This document shows positions 17,087 to 26,759 of a stretch of 64,000 nt of DNA, piece by piece. This stretch comes from Bradyrhizobium sp. WSM471 (GTDB taxonomy: Bacteria; Pseudomonadota; Alphaproteobacteria; Rhizobiales; Xanthobacteraceae). The DNA lies in the NCBI RefSeq assembly GCF_000244915.1, contig NZ_CM001442.1, positions 62,001 through 126,000 of the forward strand. The letters run 5' to 3'. Each line of letters begins with the position of its first letter. The first letter of the stretch is position 1. Both the position numbers and the translations under genes were made by a program. The notes under the pieces are model-generated. The model had not been told where the DNA came from and did not search any database. It worked only from the letters and a program-made list of their open reading frames with translations.

Positions 17087-18637
17087 ATGATCCGCTCCTT
17101 CCTGACCGTCTCGACGGGGACACTTGCTTCACGGCTGCTGGGCTTTGCACGCGATTCCCTGATGGCGGCGCTGCTCGGTACCGGCGCCGTGGCGGACGCG
17201 TTTCTGGCGGCATTTCAGCTCGTCAATGTGGTCCGGCGTCTACTCAGCGAGGGCGCCCTGAATGCGGCGTTGATCCCGGCCTGGCTGCGCGTTCGTGACC
17301 GCGATGGCGAGGCGGCTGCGGCGGCGTTCGCGGGACGCGTGCTCGGCACCGTCAGCGCGGGCCTGATCGCAATCTCGATCGTGATTGCACTTCTGATGCC
17401 GCTGATCATCATGATCATCGCGCCGGGCTTCGTCGGCAGCGCATCGCTCGATCTCGCCGTCCAGAATGCGCGGCTGATGCTGCCTTATCTCGCCTTCGCG
17501 GGACCCGTCACGGTGCTGATGGGCCTGCTCAACGCGCAGGGGCGCTTTGCACTTACCGCGTTCTCGCCGCTGCTGTTCAACATCGCCTTGATCGCCGCGA
17601 TCGCAGCACTCCTGCTGTGGCACGCCGATGCAACCGTCGCCGCGTGGATGCTGGCGGCCACCGTCGGCATCGCCGGCCTGCTGCAGCTCCTGATGCTGCT
17701 GTCGCAGCGAAGTGCGCGTCTGGCGACACCGCTGCGCGTGAGCTTCGACAAGGACATGCGCGGCTTCTTTGCCAAGGCGATCCCGGGCATGATCGCAAGC
17801 TCCGGCCCGCAATGGCTGATGGTGGCCGGCGCGATCATCGCCTCCGGCACGCCTGCCGCGGTCTCCTGGCTCTATTTCGCCAACCGCCTGATCGAGCTGC
17901 CGCTTGGCATTGTCGGCGTCGCCATGGGCACGGTGCTGGTCCCGGAGCTGACGCGCGCGGTGAGGAGCGGCGATCGTGATGCGGTTGCGCATGCGGAATC
18001 GCGCGCGCTGGAACTCGCGACCGGGCTGGCACTGCCGGCGACGCTCGGCCTGATCGTGCTGGCGGAGCCGATCGTGCGGATGCTGTTCGAACATGGCGCC
18101 TTTGGCGCGGAGGACAGCGCGGCCACGGCGCGCGCCCTGATGTGGCTGGCGCTGGGACTGCCGGCTCATGTGCTGATCAAGGCGCTGTCCCCGGCCTATT
18201 TTGCCCGCAGCGACACGATGACGCCGCTGCTGGCGACTGCCAAAGGGTTCGTGGTCGCGGTCGCGCTCGCGATCCTGCTCGGTCATTTCTTCGGCGCGAG
18301 TGGGATCGCCGCCAGCATTGCCGCCGGCGCCTGGAGCAGTGCGATCTCGCTGCTCCGGAAAGGCACGCGTGAATTCGGCTTCTCGGTCGATGCCGCCGCC
18401 CGCGACCGGCTGCCGCGAATCGTGCTCGCCGCGCTCGCCATGGGCGGCCTGCTGTGGCTGACCACGGGCCTCTTGCGTTCGGAGGCCCATGGGCTCATCC
18501 GCTTCATGGCGCTGGGATTACAGATCGCCGCCGGAATCGTCGTCTATGGCTTGCTCCTGCAAATCCTCCGCGTCGCGTCCTGGCGCGAGGCGGCCGGTGC
18601 CTTGAAGCGCCCCGCCCAGCCCGATCCCGGCGCCTGA
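17087..18637 (+). CDS. murJ: lipid II flippase MurJ
   Basis: 516 residues from the ATG at 17087; the frame is open back to 16967, but [23 protein letters not shown] is the conserved MurJ N-terminus, including the Arg of RLLGF and the Asp of ARD. About 14 hydrophobic segments cover the whole protein, with the [20 protein letters not shown] block typical of the family. It moves lipid II across the inner membrane for peptidoglycan synthesis. It is followed by trpS after 73 bases; that pairing is common in Rhizobiales. Confidence 0.95.
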   Translation: MIRSFLTVSTGTLASRLLGFARDSLMAALLGTGAVADAFLAAFQLVNVVRRLLSEGALNAALIPAWLRVRDRDGEAAAAAFAGRVLGTVSAGLIAISIVIALLMPLIIMIIAPGFVGSASLDLAVQNARLMLPYLAFAGPVTVLMGLLNAQGRFALTAFSPLLFNIALIAAIAALLLWHADATVAAWMLAATVGIAGLLQLLMLLSQRSARLATPLRVSFDKDMRGFFAKAIPGMIASSGPQWLMVAGAIIASGTPAAVSWLYFANRLIELPLGIVGVAMGTVLVPELTRAVRSGDRDAVAHAESRALELATGLALPATLGLIVLAEPIVRMLFEHGAFGAEDSAATARALMWLALGLPAHVLIKALSPAYFARSDTMTPLLATAKGFVVAVALAILLGHFFGASGIAASIAAGAWSSAISLLRKGTREFGFSVDAAARDRLPRIVLAALAMGGLLWLTTGLLRSEAHGLIRFMALGLQIAAGIVVYGLLLQILRVASWREAAGALKRPAQPDPGA

Positions 18638-18710
18638 GGTTAGCGAAATACCCTTGACGGGGCAGCGCCGCTGTTGGAAACGACGCCCCGTATCTCGCAG
18701 GAAAGCTGCC

Positions 18711-19763
18711 ATGCCATTCGTTGAACGGGTTTTTTCGGGCGTCCAGCCGACGGGCAATCTGCACCTCGGCAATTACCTCGGCGCGATCGTCAACTTCGTG
18801 AAGATGCAGGAAACCCACAACTGCATCTATTGCGTCGTCGACATGCATGCGATCACGCAGGGCGTGGACGTCTGGGGTGGACCGGTCGAGCTCGCGCGCA
18901 ACACCCGCGAGGTGACCGCAGCGTTCATCGCCAGCGGCATCGATCCGAGCAAGCACATCGTGTTCAACCAGAGCCAGGTCTCGGGCCACGCCGAGCTCGC
19001 CTGGATCTTCAACTGCGTCGCGCGCATGGGCTGGCTGGGCCGCATGACCCAGTTCAAAGAGAAGGCCGGCAAGGACCGCGAGAACGCGTCCGTCGGGCTG
19101 TTCGACTATCCCGTGCTGATGGCGGCCGACATTCTGCTCTACCGCGCCACCCACGTGCCGGTCGGCGAGGACCAGAAGCAGCATCTCGAGCTGTCGCGCG
19201 ACATTGCGCAGAAGTTCAACAACGACTTCGCTGACTCGATCCGCAGCCAGGGCGCCAATGACGGCCTGTTCTTCCCGCTGCCGGAACCCTTGATCACGGG
19301 TCCGGCGACGCGCGTGATGAGCTTGCGCGACGGCACCAAGAAGATGTCGAAGTCGGACGCGTCGGATAATTCGCGCATCAATCTGACCGACGACGCCGAC
19401 ACCATCGCGCAGAAGGTGCGCAAGGCCAAGACCGATCCGGAGCCGCTGCCGACCGAGGAGAAGGGTCTGGAAGCGCGCCCCGAGGCCGACAATCTCGTCG
19501 GTATCTTCGCCGCACTCTCCGGCCGCTCCAAGGCCGACGTGCTCAGGGATTTCGGCGGCGGACAGTTCTCCAGCTTCAAGAACGCGCTGGTGGATTTGTG
19601 CGTTACCAAACTCGCGCCGATCGCCGGCGAGATGAAGCGCCTCGTCGCCGACCCCGGCCATATCGACACGATCCTGAACGACGGCGCCGACCGGGCGCGC
19701 GCGATCGCCGACGAGACCATGAAGCTCTCGAAGGACATCGTCGGCTTCATCCGCCGGCGTTGA
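18711..19763 (+). CDS. trpS: tryptophanyl-tRNA synthetase
   Basis: 350 residues from the ATG at 18711. This class I synthetase shows the HIGH-type motif in [26 protein letters not shown], the [15 protein letters not shown] block and the KMSKS loop in [15 protein letters not shown]. It charges tRNA-Trp. The length is normal for the bacterial enzyme. It probably shares transcription with murJ upstream. Confidence 0.97.
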   Translation: MPFVERVFSGVQPTGNLHLGNYLGAIVNFVKMQETHNCIYCVVDMHAITQGVDVWGGPVELARNTREVTAAFIASGIDPSKHIVFNQSQVSGHAELAWIFNCVARMGWLGRMTQFKEKAGKDRENASVGLFDYPVLMAADILLYRATHVPVGEDQKQHLELSRDIAQKFNNDFADSIRSQGANDGLFFPLPEPLITGPATRVMSLRDGTKKMSKSDASDNSRINLTDDADTIAQKVRKAKTDPEPLPTEEKGLEARPEADNLVGIFAALSGRSKADVLRDFGGGQFSSFKNALVDLCVTKLAPIAGEMKRLVADPGHIDTILNDGADRARAIADETMKLSKDIVGFIRRR

Positions 19764-19869
19764 TTTCCGCATTCAGGACACGGCCTGCGCCACGGCGCCG
19801 GCCGCTTCCGCTCTCCCCAAGCGCGACGGAGTGTGGCAGCATGTCAGCCGTGGACATTCCGGGACATGC

Positions 19870-20364
19870 ATGACCAGCAAGCGACTTTGCTTCGAGCCGG
19901 GTCACAAGCCCAAATGCCTCGTCATCGTCGACGACACCGCCGAATGGGATCGCGCGGTCTATTACGCCAGCCGCTGGGCGATCCGCGCCGGCGGCGGCGT
20001 GGTGATGCTCCGCATCATTGAGCCCGAACAGCAGAGCCAGGAATGGCTGGGGGTCGCCGACATCATGCGCGCCGAGGCGCAGGAGGCGGCAGAAGCCGCG
20101 CTCGACCGCGCCGCCGGCCGGGCCAACGGCATCGCTGCGATCACGCCGGAACGGGTGATCCGAGCGGGCGCCGCCATGGAACAGCTGCTGGCGGTGATCG
20201 ACGAGGACCCTGACATCGCCATGCTGGTGCTCGCCGCGAACCCGGGCGCTGAAGGCCCGGGGCCATTGGTATCGCTGCTCGCGCACGCGCTTGGCACGTT
20301 CCCGGTACCGGTGACGGTCATTTCCGGCGCGCTGAGCGACCGAAGCGTGGATTCGCTGTCCTAG
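19870..20364 (+). CDS. universal stress protein (UspA family)
   Basis: 164 residues from the ATG at 19870. It is a single UspA domain: the start CLVIVDDTAEWDRAVYYASRWAIR is the first strand and helix, and VLAANPGAEGPGPLVSLLAHALG followed by FPVPVTVI is the usual C-terminal nucleotide-loop region, though the G-2x-G-9x-GS ATP motif is altered (NPGAEGPGP). It may therefore be of the non-ATP-binding type. It lies between trpS and the Fe-S scaffold gene on the same strand. Confidence 0.85.
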   Translation: MTSKRLCFEPGHKPKCLVIVDDTAEWDRAVYYASRWAIRAGGGVVMLRIIEPEQQSQEWLGVADIMRAEAQEAAEAALDRAAGRANGIAAITPERVIRAGAAMEQLLAVIDEDPDIAMLVLAANPGAEGPGPLVSLLAHALGTFPVPVTVISGALSDRSVDSLS

Positions 20365-20456
20365 ACTGCCGCTCTTTCGCCTCGCCTCGTTGGCCGGCAG
20401 AGGAGAAGCGGGCACCTTAACCCGCTGATATAACAGGTGAACGGCCAGCTTACCCC

Positions 20457-20484
20457 TTGACCGTGCGTTCGCCGTCGCTATCTG
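20457..20484 (+). promoter_or_regulatory. candidate promoter of the NifU-like gene, with leader hairpin
   Basis: TTGACC (20457-20462), 16 bases, then TATCTG (20479-20484), close to the alphaproteobacterial housekeeping promoter. The predicted leader contains a 6-bp hairpin, CGCCGG-CCTTGAA-CCGGCG, at 20502-20520 just before the coding start at 20537. Confidence 0.5.
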
Positions 20485-20536
20485 CTAGTGGATAGAGCAC
20501 GCGCCGGCCTTGAACCGGCGACGTCTGGAGAAAACC

Positions 20537-21106
20537 ATGTTCATTCAAACCGAAGCCACTCCCAATCCCGCCACGCTGAAGTTCATTCCCGGCCGCGTCG
20601 TGGTCGACGGCGGACCGATGGAATTTTCCAACCGCGAATCGGCCGCACGCTCGCCGCTCGCCGAAAAGCTGTTCGAGGTCCCAGGCGTCACCGGCGTGTT
20701 CTACGGATCGGACTTCATCACCGTGACCAAGGCGAACGGTGAATGGCAACAGCTCAAGCCCGCGATCCTCGGCGCCATCATGGAGCACTACATGTCGGGC
20801 GCGCCGCTGCTCGCCGATGGTGCTACCGCGAGCGATGTCGATCTCGATGACGAGGACGAGTTCTTCGACGAGGCCGATGCCGAGACGGTCGACATGATCA
20901 AGGATCTGATCGAGACCCGCGTGCGCCCGGCGGTCGCCAATGACGGCGGCGACATCACTTTCCGCGGCTTCAAGGACGGTATCGTCTATCTCAACATGAA
21001 GGGCTCGTGCGCCGGCTGCCCGTCATCGACCGCGACGCTCCAGCACGGCATCCAGAACCTGCTCAAGCACTTCGTCCCCGACGTGGTCGAAGTCCGGCCG
21101 ATGTAG
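20537..21106 (+). CDS. NifU-like Fe-S cluster scaffold/carrier (Nfu type)
   Basis: 189 residues from the ATG at 20537. The N-terminal Nfu_N domain starts MFIQTEATPNPATLKFIPG. The C-terminal NifU domain has the cluster-binding GSCAGCPSS (CxxC) after RPAVANDGGDITF. This is the mitochondrial-NFU1-like form of alphaproteobacteria, which hands 4Fe-4S clusters to target enzymes such as lipoate synthase. An acidic linker (DLDDEDEFFDEADAE) separates the domains. A promoter candidate precedes it. Confidence 0.95.
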   Translation: MFIQTEATPNPATLKFIPGRVVVDGGPMEFSNRESAARSPLAEKLFEVPGVTGVFYGSDFITVTKANGEWQQLKPAILGAIMEHYMSGAPLLADGATASDVDLDDEDEFFDEADAETVDMIKDLIETRVRPAVANDGGDITFRGFKDGIVYLNMKGSCAGCPSSTATLQHGIQNLLKHFVPDVVEVRPM

Positions 21107-21120
21107 GCTGGGGCCGCAAA

Positions 21121-21155
21121 GGCGTGGATGGCCGGGACAAGCCCGGCCATGATGG
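21121..21155. repeat. half-copy of the 86-base palindrome family
   Basis: GGCGTGGATGGCCGGGACAA... ending in CCCGGCCATG is the right half of the elements at 49119-49204 and 51891-51976. The hairpin GGCCGGG-ACAAG-CCCGGCC lies in the gap between the nfu-like gene and tsaB. Confidence 0.65.
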
Positions 21156-21191
21156 CGAGCATTCCATGACGGATGGTGCTACGATCGCTCC

Positions 21192-21887
21192 ATGCTGATC
21201 CTTGCCATCGATACCGCGCTGGAAGCGTGCGCGGTCGCCGTTCTCGACACCGATTCCGGCCAGCTCCTCGCGCAGGAGCAGCTTCTGATGAAGCGCGGCC
21301 ACGCCGAGGCGCTGATGCCGATGATCGCGCGCGTGATGCAGTCAGCCAATCTCGCCTTCACCGCGCTCGACCGCATCGCGGTCACCATGGGCCCCGGAAG
21401 TTTCACTGGCCTGCGTGTCGGCATTTCGGCGGCCCGCGGCCTTGCGCTTGCTGCGAAGCGGCCTGCCGTCGGCGTGACCACCTTGTCGGCCTATGCCGCC
21501 GCCGTCGTCGGCCAGAGCGGAGCGGCACCGGTGATCTCGGCGATCGACGCGCGGCACGACCACGTCTATTTCCAGATCGTGGCCGGTGACGGCAGTCAGC
21601 TGGTGCGGCCGGGCGTCGCTCCCACCGACGAGGCGATCGCGGCTTCGCAATTCGGCGCGCCGCATCTGGTCGGCAATGCCGCGAAGATCCTCGCCGAGCG
21701 CTGGCCGAAAGACATGCCACAGCCGGTCGCGGTGGACGCGCAGCCCGCGCCCGACATCGGCTGGGTCGCATGGCTTGGTGCCGCGGCCGATCCCGCGACT
21801 AATCCGGCGCGGCCGTTCTACCTGCGAGCGCCCGACGCAAAGCCGTCCACACAACTGCCGCTTGCAGCACAAGCCGCAAGCTCATGA
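21192..21887 (+). CDS. tsaB: tRNA threonylcarbamoyladenosine biosynthesis protein TsaB
   Basis: 231 residues. It starts MLILAIDTALEACAVAVLD, the ASKHA nucleotide-fold strand, and has the family motifs MPMIARVM, VTMGPGSFTGLRVGISAARGL and AIDARHDHVYFQ. TsaB pairs with TsaD and TsaE to put t6A37 on tRNAs that read ANN codons. It overlaps rimI by 4 bases (ATGA), and the tsaB-rimI pairing is classical. Confidence 0.95.
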   Translation: MLILAIDTALEACAVAVLDTDSGQLLAQEQLLMKRGHAEALMPMIARVMQSANLAFTALDRIAVTMGPGSFTGLRVGISAARGLALAAKRPAVGVTTLSAYAAAVVGQSGAAPVISAIDARHDHVYFQIVAGDGSQLVRPGVAPTDEAIAASQFGAPHLVGNAAKILAERWPKDMPQPVAVDAQPAPDIGWVAWLGAAADPATNPARPFYLRAPDAKPSTQLPLAAQAASS

Positions 21888-22369
21888 TGAGACGGTTCTC
21901 GGAATGGTGGCGCGGCGGCACGGCCGTCGTCGAGCCGGCTGTCGCGCGCGACGTCGCACGGCTCGCGCAGCTCCACGGCGCCTCCTTCGCGCGCGGTTGG
22001 GGCGAAGGCGAGTTCGAGAGCATGCTCAGCGAGCGCAACACGCTGGTGCACCGGTTGCGCCTCGGCCGCAAGACAGTGGGCTTCGCGGTGTCGCGGATCG
22101 GCGCGGACGAAGCGGAGATCCTCTCGATCGCGGTCGACCAGGCCCATCGCGGCCGCGGCCTCTCTCGCACGCTGCTGATGACCCATCTCGGCCACCTGGC
22201 AGGACGCGGCGTGCGCACGATATTTCTCGAGGTCGAGGAAAATAACCAGCCGGCGCGGCGGCTGTACGACCGAGCCGGGTTCATGGTGGTCGGACGCCGC
22301 GAACGCTACTATAAGCAGCCGAACGGGGAACAATTGAACGCACTTCTGATGCGACGTGACTTGTCGTAA
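21884..22369 (+). CDS. rimI: ribosomal protein S18-alanine N-acetyltransferase
   Basis: 161 residues with a GNAT fold. The acetyl-CoA loop is ILSIAVDQAHRGRGLSRTLLMTHL, and VEENNQPARRLYDRAGFMVVGRRERYY is the RimI-type end. The start ATG overlaps the tsaB stop. The family acetylates the N-terminal Ala of S18, although alphaproteobacterial members can be broader in target. Fur follows 38 bases downstream. Confidence 0.9.
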   Translation: MMRRFSEWWRGGTAVVEPAVARDVARLAQLHGASFARGWGEGEFESMLSERNTLVHRLRLGRKTVGFAVSRIGADEAEILSIAVDQAHRGRGLSRTLLMTHLGHLAGRGVRTIFLEVEENNQPARRLYDRAGFMVVGRRERYYKQPNGEQLNALLMRRDLS

Positions 22370-22407
22370 CATTGATGGCAGAAAGCGCCCCGTCAGGCGG
22401 ACATCAC

Positions 22408-22863
22408 ATGACTGGTCTTAAACCTTCCCCCGCTTCCAAGGCGTCCGGCATCGAGGCGCGCTGTGCCGCCACCGGCATGCGCATGACCGAGCAGCGCCGT
22501 GTCATCGCCCGCGTTCTCGCGGAAGCGGTCGATCATCCCGATGTCGAGGAACTGTACCGCCGCTGTGTCGCCGTCGACGACAAGATCTCGATCTCGACGG
22601 TGTATCGTACCGTCAAACTGTTCGAGGATGCGGGCATCATCGAGCGCCATGATTTCCGCGAGGGCCGCGCGCGCTACGAACAGATGCGCGACAGCCATCA
22701 CGACCACCTCATCAATCTGCGCGACGGCAAGGTGATCGAGTTCACCTCCGAGGAGATCGAGAAGCTCCAGGCGGAGATCGCCCGCAAGCTCGGCTACAAG
22801 CTGGTCGATCATCGGCTCGAACTCTATTGCGTCCCGCTCGACGACGACAAACCCACAAGCTAA
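22408..22863 (+). CDS. fur: ferric uptake regulator Fur
   Basis: 151 residues from the ATG at 22408, 7 bases after AGGCGG; an in-frame ATG at 22375 has no such site. The winged-helix part (RMTEQRRVIARVLAEA, ISISTVYRTVKLFEDAGII) is followed by the metal-site RDSHHDHLINL (HHDH) and the dimer strand KLVDHRLELYCVPL. In Bradyrhizobium Fur is an iron- or manganese-responsive regulator, and a known target is irr, which also lies in this window (51374). No CxxC structural zinc pair is visible at the C-terminus, as usual in this lineage. The stop is followed directly by the GTG of the HAD gene. Confidence 0.92.
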   Translation: MTGLKPSPASKASGIEARCAATGMRMTEQRRVIARVLAEAVDHPDVEELYRRCVAVDDKISISTVYRTVKLFEDAGIIERHDFREGRARYEQMRDSHHDHLINLRDGKVIEFTSEEIEKLQAEIARKLGYKLVDHRLELYCVPLDDDKPTS

Positions 22864-23544
22864 GTGCCTCTCGATCTCATCATCTTCGATTGCGACGGCG
22901 TGCTCGTGGACAGCGAGGTGATCTCCTGTCGCGCGCATGCGGATGTGCTGTCCAGACACGGCTATCCGATCACATCGGAGCAGGTGCTGGTCCGCTTTCT
23001 CGGCGTATCCGAGAAAGATGCACGGCGAATGGTCGAACAGGAGATCGGCCGCAACCTTCCCGACGATCTCGAGAGCCAGGTGAATGCGGCGACGCTGCGA
23101 TTTTATGCCAGCGATTTGCAGCCGATCACCCATGTGGCCGCAGCGATTGGCGCAATCGATTTGCCCAAATGCGTTGCGTCGAGTGGCACGCCGGAGAAGA
23201 TCCACCATGGCCTGACCTGCGCCGGCCTCTACGATCTGCTCGCTCCAAACATCTTTTCCGCGAGCCAGGTCGCACGCGGCAAGCCCGCGCCCGATCTCTT
23301 TCTGTTCGCCGCCGCGCAGATGAATGTCGCGCCGGAGCGGTGCCTCGTAATCGAGGACAGCGTCCCCGGGGTGACCGGCGCGCATGCCGCCGGGATGACC
23401 GTGCTGGGCTTTCACGGTGGCAGCCATTGCCCGCCAGGCCACGCTGAAAGACTACTGGCCGCCGGGGCCGGATTGACGTTCGACGATATGCGGCAATTGC
23501 CGGAGCTGGTCCGGCAGGTCGCGGCGGACACTCTGGCGGGCTGA
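22864..23544 (+). CDS. HAD-superfamily phosphatase (subfamily IA)
   Basis: 226 residues starting with GTG directly after the fur stop codon. Motif I is IIFDCDGVLVDSE (nucleophile Asp and acid Asp), motif II is the Ser in CVASSGTPEK, motif III Lys is in GKPAPDLFLFAA, and motif IV is VIEDSVPGVTGAHAAGM. This is the phosphoglycolate-phosphatase / beta-phosphoglucomutase-like branch; the substrate cannot be told. Translational coupling with fur is likely, since no bases separate the two. Confidence 0.9.
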   Translation: MPLDLIIFDCDGVLVDSEVISCRAHADVLSRHGYPITSEQVLVRFLGVSEKDARRMVEQEIGRNLPDDLESQVNAATLRFYASDLQPITHVAAAIGAIDLPKCVASSGTPEKIHHGLTCAGLYDLLAPNIFSASQVARGKPAPDLFLFAAAQMNVAPERCLVIEDSVPGVTGAHAAGMTVLGFHGGSHCPPGHAERLLAAGAGLTFDDMRQLPELVRQVAADTLAG

Positions 23545-23558
23545 ATCCCTCCTCTCGG

Positions 23559-23653
23559 CGTCATTCCGGGGCGATGCGCCAGCATCGGCCCCGGAATCTC
23601 ATGCCAAAACCTCTGGATTCCGGGTTCGCGACTGCGTCGCGCCCGGAATGACG
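23559..23653. repeat. dispersed palindromic element
   Basis: The outer arms CGTCATTCCGGG (23559-23570) and CCCGGAATGACG (23642-23653) are perfect complements, and an inner GGGGCGATGC..GCATCGGCCCC hairpin lies in the left half. It fills the gap between the HAD gene and miaB. Only one copy is in this window. Confidence 0.75.
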
Positions 23654-23735
23654 ACCGAAAAGCCCCCCAATCGCTGGATTTTCGCCTCCCCAGCCTATAT
23701 CTGAGGGCGGTCCTCCCACCTCAATTCCGGATTCC

Positions 23736-25124
23736 ATGACGCCGCCGCGCAAGCTGCACATCAAATCATATGGCTGCCAGATGAACGTCTACGATGCCCA
23801 GCGCATGGTGGACACGCTGGCCCCGGAAGGATTCGTGGAGACGGCCAGCGCTGATGACGCCGACCTCGTCATCCTCAATACCTGCCATATCCGCGAGAAG
23901 GCCTCGGAAAAGGTCTATTCGGAGCTCGGACGCCTGCGCGTCGCCAAGGACGCAGCCGCACGCGACGGGCGCACCATGCAGATCGCGGTCGCGGGCTGCG
24001 TGGCACAGGCCGAGGGCGAGGAGATCGTGCGCCGTGCACCCGCGGTCGACGTCGTCGTGGGACCGCAGAGCTATCATCATTTGCCGCAGCTGTTGAAGCG
24101 CGCCGGCCATGAAGGCCGCGCCATCGAGACCGAATTCCCGGCTCAGGACAAGTTTGGCTTCCTCGCCCAGCCCAAGCCCGGCGCGATCCGCGCCCGCGGC
24201 ATTTCCGCTTTCGTGACGGTGCAGGAAGGCTGCGACAAGTTCTGCACCTTCTGCGTCGTGCCTTACACGCGCGGTTCGGAAGTCTCGCGGCCGGTGGCAA
24301 AGATCGTCGACGACGTGAAGCGGCTCACCGAGAACGGGGTGCGCGAGCTCACGCTGATCGGACAGAACGTCAACGCCTATCACGGCGAGGGACCGGACGG
24401 AAAAAGCTGGCCGCTCGGCAGACTGCTGGAGCACCTCGCGGCGCTCCCGGGGGTCGCGCGGCTGCGTTATTCGACCAGCCATCCCCGCGATGTCGATGAC
24501 AGTCTGATTGCAGCCCATCGCGATCTCGATGCCTTGATGCCGTTCGTGCACCTGCCGGTGCAGTCGGGCTCGGACCGGATTTTGGCCGCCATGAACCGGA
24601 AACATACCGCCGATGATTATCGGCGGGTCGTCGACCGTTTCCGGTCCGCACGCCAAGACATTGCTTTCTCATCAGATTTTATCGTCGGCTTCCCCGGCGA
24701 GAGCGAGCAAGATTTTCTCGCCACCCTCGCGCTTGTCACGCAAATCGGCTACGCTGCGGCATATTCGTTCAAATACTCCGCCCGGCCGGGAACGCCGGCC
24801 GCGGACATGCAGGAGACGGTGTCCCCCTCCGAGATGGACCAACGATTGGAGCGGCTCCAGGAACTGATCGACAGCCAGCAATCGGCCTTCAACAAGGCTG
24901 CGATTGGCTCAACGGTCGATGTGCTCTTCGAGCGTCCGGCCCGCAAGGACGGCCAGATCGTCGGCCGCACCGCCTTCCTCCAGCCCGCGCATGTGATGGC
25001 CTCGCCCGACATCATCGGACAGATCCTGCCGGTCCGGATCGACAGTCTCGAACGCTACAGCTTCCTCGGCGAGCTCGCCATGGCGCGCGTGCCCGCTTTA
25101 TCGCCCATCGCCACTGGAGCCTGA
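23736..25124 (+). CDS. miaB: tRNA-2-methylthio-N6-dimethylallyladenosine synthase
   Basis: 462 residues. The N-terminal auxiliary-cluster cysteines lie in [21 protein letters not shown] and [10 protein letters not shown]. The radical-SAM motif is [17 protein letters not shown] (CxxxCxxC), followed by GQNVNAYHG and a C-terminal TRAM domain ([22 protein letters not shown]). It adds the methylthio group to i6A37 of tRNAs reading UNN codons. It opens the run miaB-phoH-ybeY-corC-lnt, a gene order shared across Rhizobiales. Confidence 0.97.
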   Translation: MTPPRKLHIKSYGCQMNVYDAQRMVDTLAPEGFVETASADDADLVILNTCHIREKASEKVYSELGRLRVAKDAAARDGRTMQIAVAGCVAQAEGEEIVRRAPAVDVVVGPQSYHHLPQLLKRAGHEGRAIETEFPAQDKFGFLAQPKPGAIRARGISAFVTVQEGCDKFCTFCVVPYTRGSEVSRPVAKIVDDVKRLTENGVRELTLIGQNVNAYHGEGPDGKSWPLGRLLEHLAALPGVARLRYSTSHPRDVDDSLIAAHRDLDALMPFVHLPVQSGSDRILAAMNRKHTADDYRRVVDRFRSARQDIAFSSDFIVGFPGESEQDFLATLALVTQIGYAAAYSFKYSARPGTPAADMQETVSPSEMDQRLERLQELIDSQQSAFNKAAIGSTVDVLFERPARKDGQIVGRTAFLQPAHVMASPDIIGQILPVRIDSLERYSFLGELAMARVPALSPIATGA

Positions 25125-25128
25125 ACCC

Positions 25129-26187
25129 TTGCCAAAAAGCGCATCGGATTCGTCTTCTTCCATCGCTCCCAGCCGCAAATTTGACCGCGACATGCAGGTT
25201 CCGCCCGAGACCCAGGTCGTCATCGACTTCGACGACAACCGCGCCGCGTCGGCGCTGGTCGGCCCTTACGGCCAGCATCTGGCACAGATCGAACGGCGGC
25301 TCGGCGTCGTCGTCGATTCCAAGGGCAACCACATCACCATCGGCGGCTCGCGCGACGGCTGCGATGCCGCGCGCCGCGTGCTGGAGGCGCTCTACGCCCA
25401 GGCCGTGAAGGGACAGGATCTCGACCAGGGCGAAGTCGAGGGCGCGATCCGGGCTGTGATCGCGCAGGGCTCGCTGTTCGAGTTCGACGCCAAGTCGGCC
25501 AAATCCACCTTCGACAGCATCAATTTGCGCAAGCGCCCAGTGCGTGCGCGCACGGCGGCGCAGGATTCCTACATCCGCGCGCTGAAGCGGCACGAGCTGG
25601 TGTTCGGCATCGGCCCCGCCGGCACCGGCAAGACCTGGCTCGCGGTCGCGCATGCCGCGCAACTGTTCGAGCGCAAGGAAGTCGACAAGATCATCCTGTC
25701 CCGCCCGGCGGTGGAAGCCGGCGAGCGGCTCGGCTTTTTGCCCGGCGATCTCCGCGAGAAGGTCGATCCCTATCTTCGCCCGATCTACGACGCGCTCTAT
25801 GACCTGATGGACGCGCGCATTGTCGAGCGCGCGCTGCAGACCGGCGAGATCGAGATCGCCCCGCTCGCCTTCATGCGCGGTCGCACGCTGACCAACGCGG
25901 CCATTATCCTGGACGAGGCGCAGAACACAACGTCGATGCAGATGAAGATGTTTTTGACCCGCCTCGGCGAGAACAGCCGCATGATCGTCACCGGCGATCC
26001 CTCGCAGATCGACTTACCGAACGGCCAGACCTCGGGCCTCGCCGAGGCGACGCGCCTGCTGAGCGGCGTCGAAGGTATTGCGCAAGTTCATTTCAAGGCC
26101 GAAGACGTGATCCGTCACGAACTGGTGGCGCGGATCGTCTCCGCCTACGAAGGGGCGCCGCAGCGGCCGGCCGCCGGTAAATCCTGA
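25129..26187 (+). CDS. phoH: PhoH family ATPase
   Basis: About 352 residues, with a likely TTG start at 25129: GGAG lies 9 bases before it inside the miaB tail and the frame begins 4 bases after the miaB stop. The next in-frame ATG is 25192. An N-terminal KH-like region (residues ~25-95) precedes the PhoH ATPase: Walker A is GIGPAGTGKTWLA, and Walker B is IILDEAQNTTSMQMKMFLTR. PhoH-type ATPases work with YbeY in RNA metabolism, and ybeY is the next gene. Confidence 0.92.
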   Translation: MPKSASDSSSSIAPSRKFDRDMQVPPETQVVIDFDDNRAASALVGPYGQHLAQIERRLGVVVDSKGNHITIGGSRDGCDAARRVLEALYAQAVKGQDLDQGEVEGAIRAVIAQGSLFEFDAKSAKSTFDSINLRKRPVRARTAAQDSYIRALKRHELVFGIGPAGTGKTWLAVAHAAQLFERKEVDKIILSRPAVEAGERLGFLPGDLREKVDPYLRPIYDALYDLMDARIVERALQTGEIEIAPLAFMRGRTLTNAAIILDEAQNTTSMQMKMFLTRLGENSRMIVTGDPSQIDLPNGQTSGLAEATRLLSGVEGIAQVHFKAEDVIRHELVARIVSAYEGAPQRPAAGKS

Positions 26188-26248
26188 CGAGGCAGCAACC
26201 GGACCATATGGGCGCGGACACGGCGCCCCTTCGTTCGGAACAAGGACA

Positions 26249-26758
26249 ATGTCACACCCCAACCTTCCCATCACCGAGGTCCTCGTCGTCGCCGATTGCT
26301 GGCAGCGGGAGCCCGATTCCGAGACAGTGATCCAGCGCGCCGTGGCGGCCGCCGCCGAGAATGTCGACGAAGACGTTGCGGAGGCGGAAGTGGCGGTGAT
26401 GCTGACCGATGATGCCGGCATCCGTACCCTGAACAGCAACTGGCGCGGCATCGACAAGCCGACCAACGTGCTGTCGTTTCCCGCGCTGCAGCCGGAAGGC
26501 GACTGGAAGCCGGGCGATGCGCCGCGCATGCTCGGCGACATCGCGATCGCCTACGAGACCATGCGGCGTGAGGCGGACGAGGAACAAAAGCCGTTCGATC
26601 ATCATTTGAGCCATCTCGCCGTGCACGGTTTCCTGCATCTGGTCGGCTACGACCACGAAAACGAAGACGACGCCGAGGAAATGGAAGCGCTCGAACGAGA
26701 GATCCTGGCTCATCTCGGCATTCCTGACCCCTATGCCGACCGCCCGGGGACGCATTGA
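26249..26758 (+). CDS. ybeY: endoribonuclease / rRNA maturation factor YbeY
   Basis: 169 residues with the zinc-site motif HLAVHGFLHLVGYDHENEDDAEEM (three His). It acts in 16S rRNA 3'-end maturation and 70S quality control. It follows phoH by 61 bases and its stop is 1 base ahead of the next start. The ATG at 26249 has ACAAGGACA just upstream. Confidence 0.95.
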   Translation: MSHPNLPITEVLVVADCWQREPDSETVIQRAVAAAAENVDEDVAEAEVAVMLTDDAGIRTLNSNWRGIDKPTNVLSFPALQPEGDWKPGDAPRMLGDIAIAYETMRREADEEQKPFDHHLSHLAVHGFLHLVGYDHENEDDAEEMEALEREILAHLGIPDPYADRPGTH

Positions 26759-26759
26759 G

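Noticed and set aside
20485..20523. tRNA-like fragment before the nfu-like gene (GGATAGAGCAC followed by a 7-base-loop hairpin)
   Set aside because: It resembles a D-arm and anticodon arm, but there is no T-arm or acceptor stem; more likely a leader hairpin.
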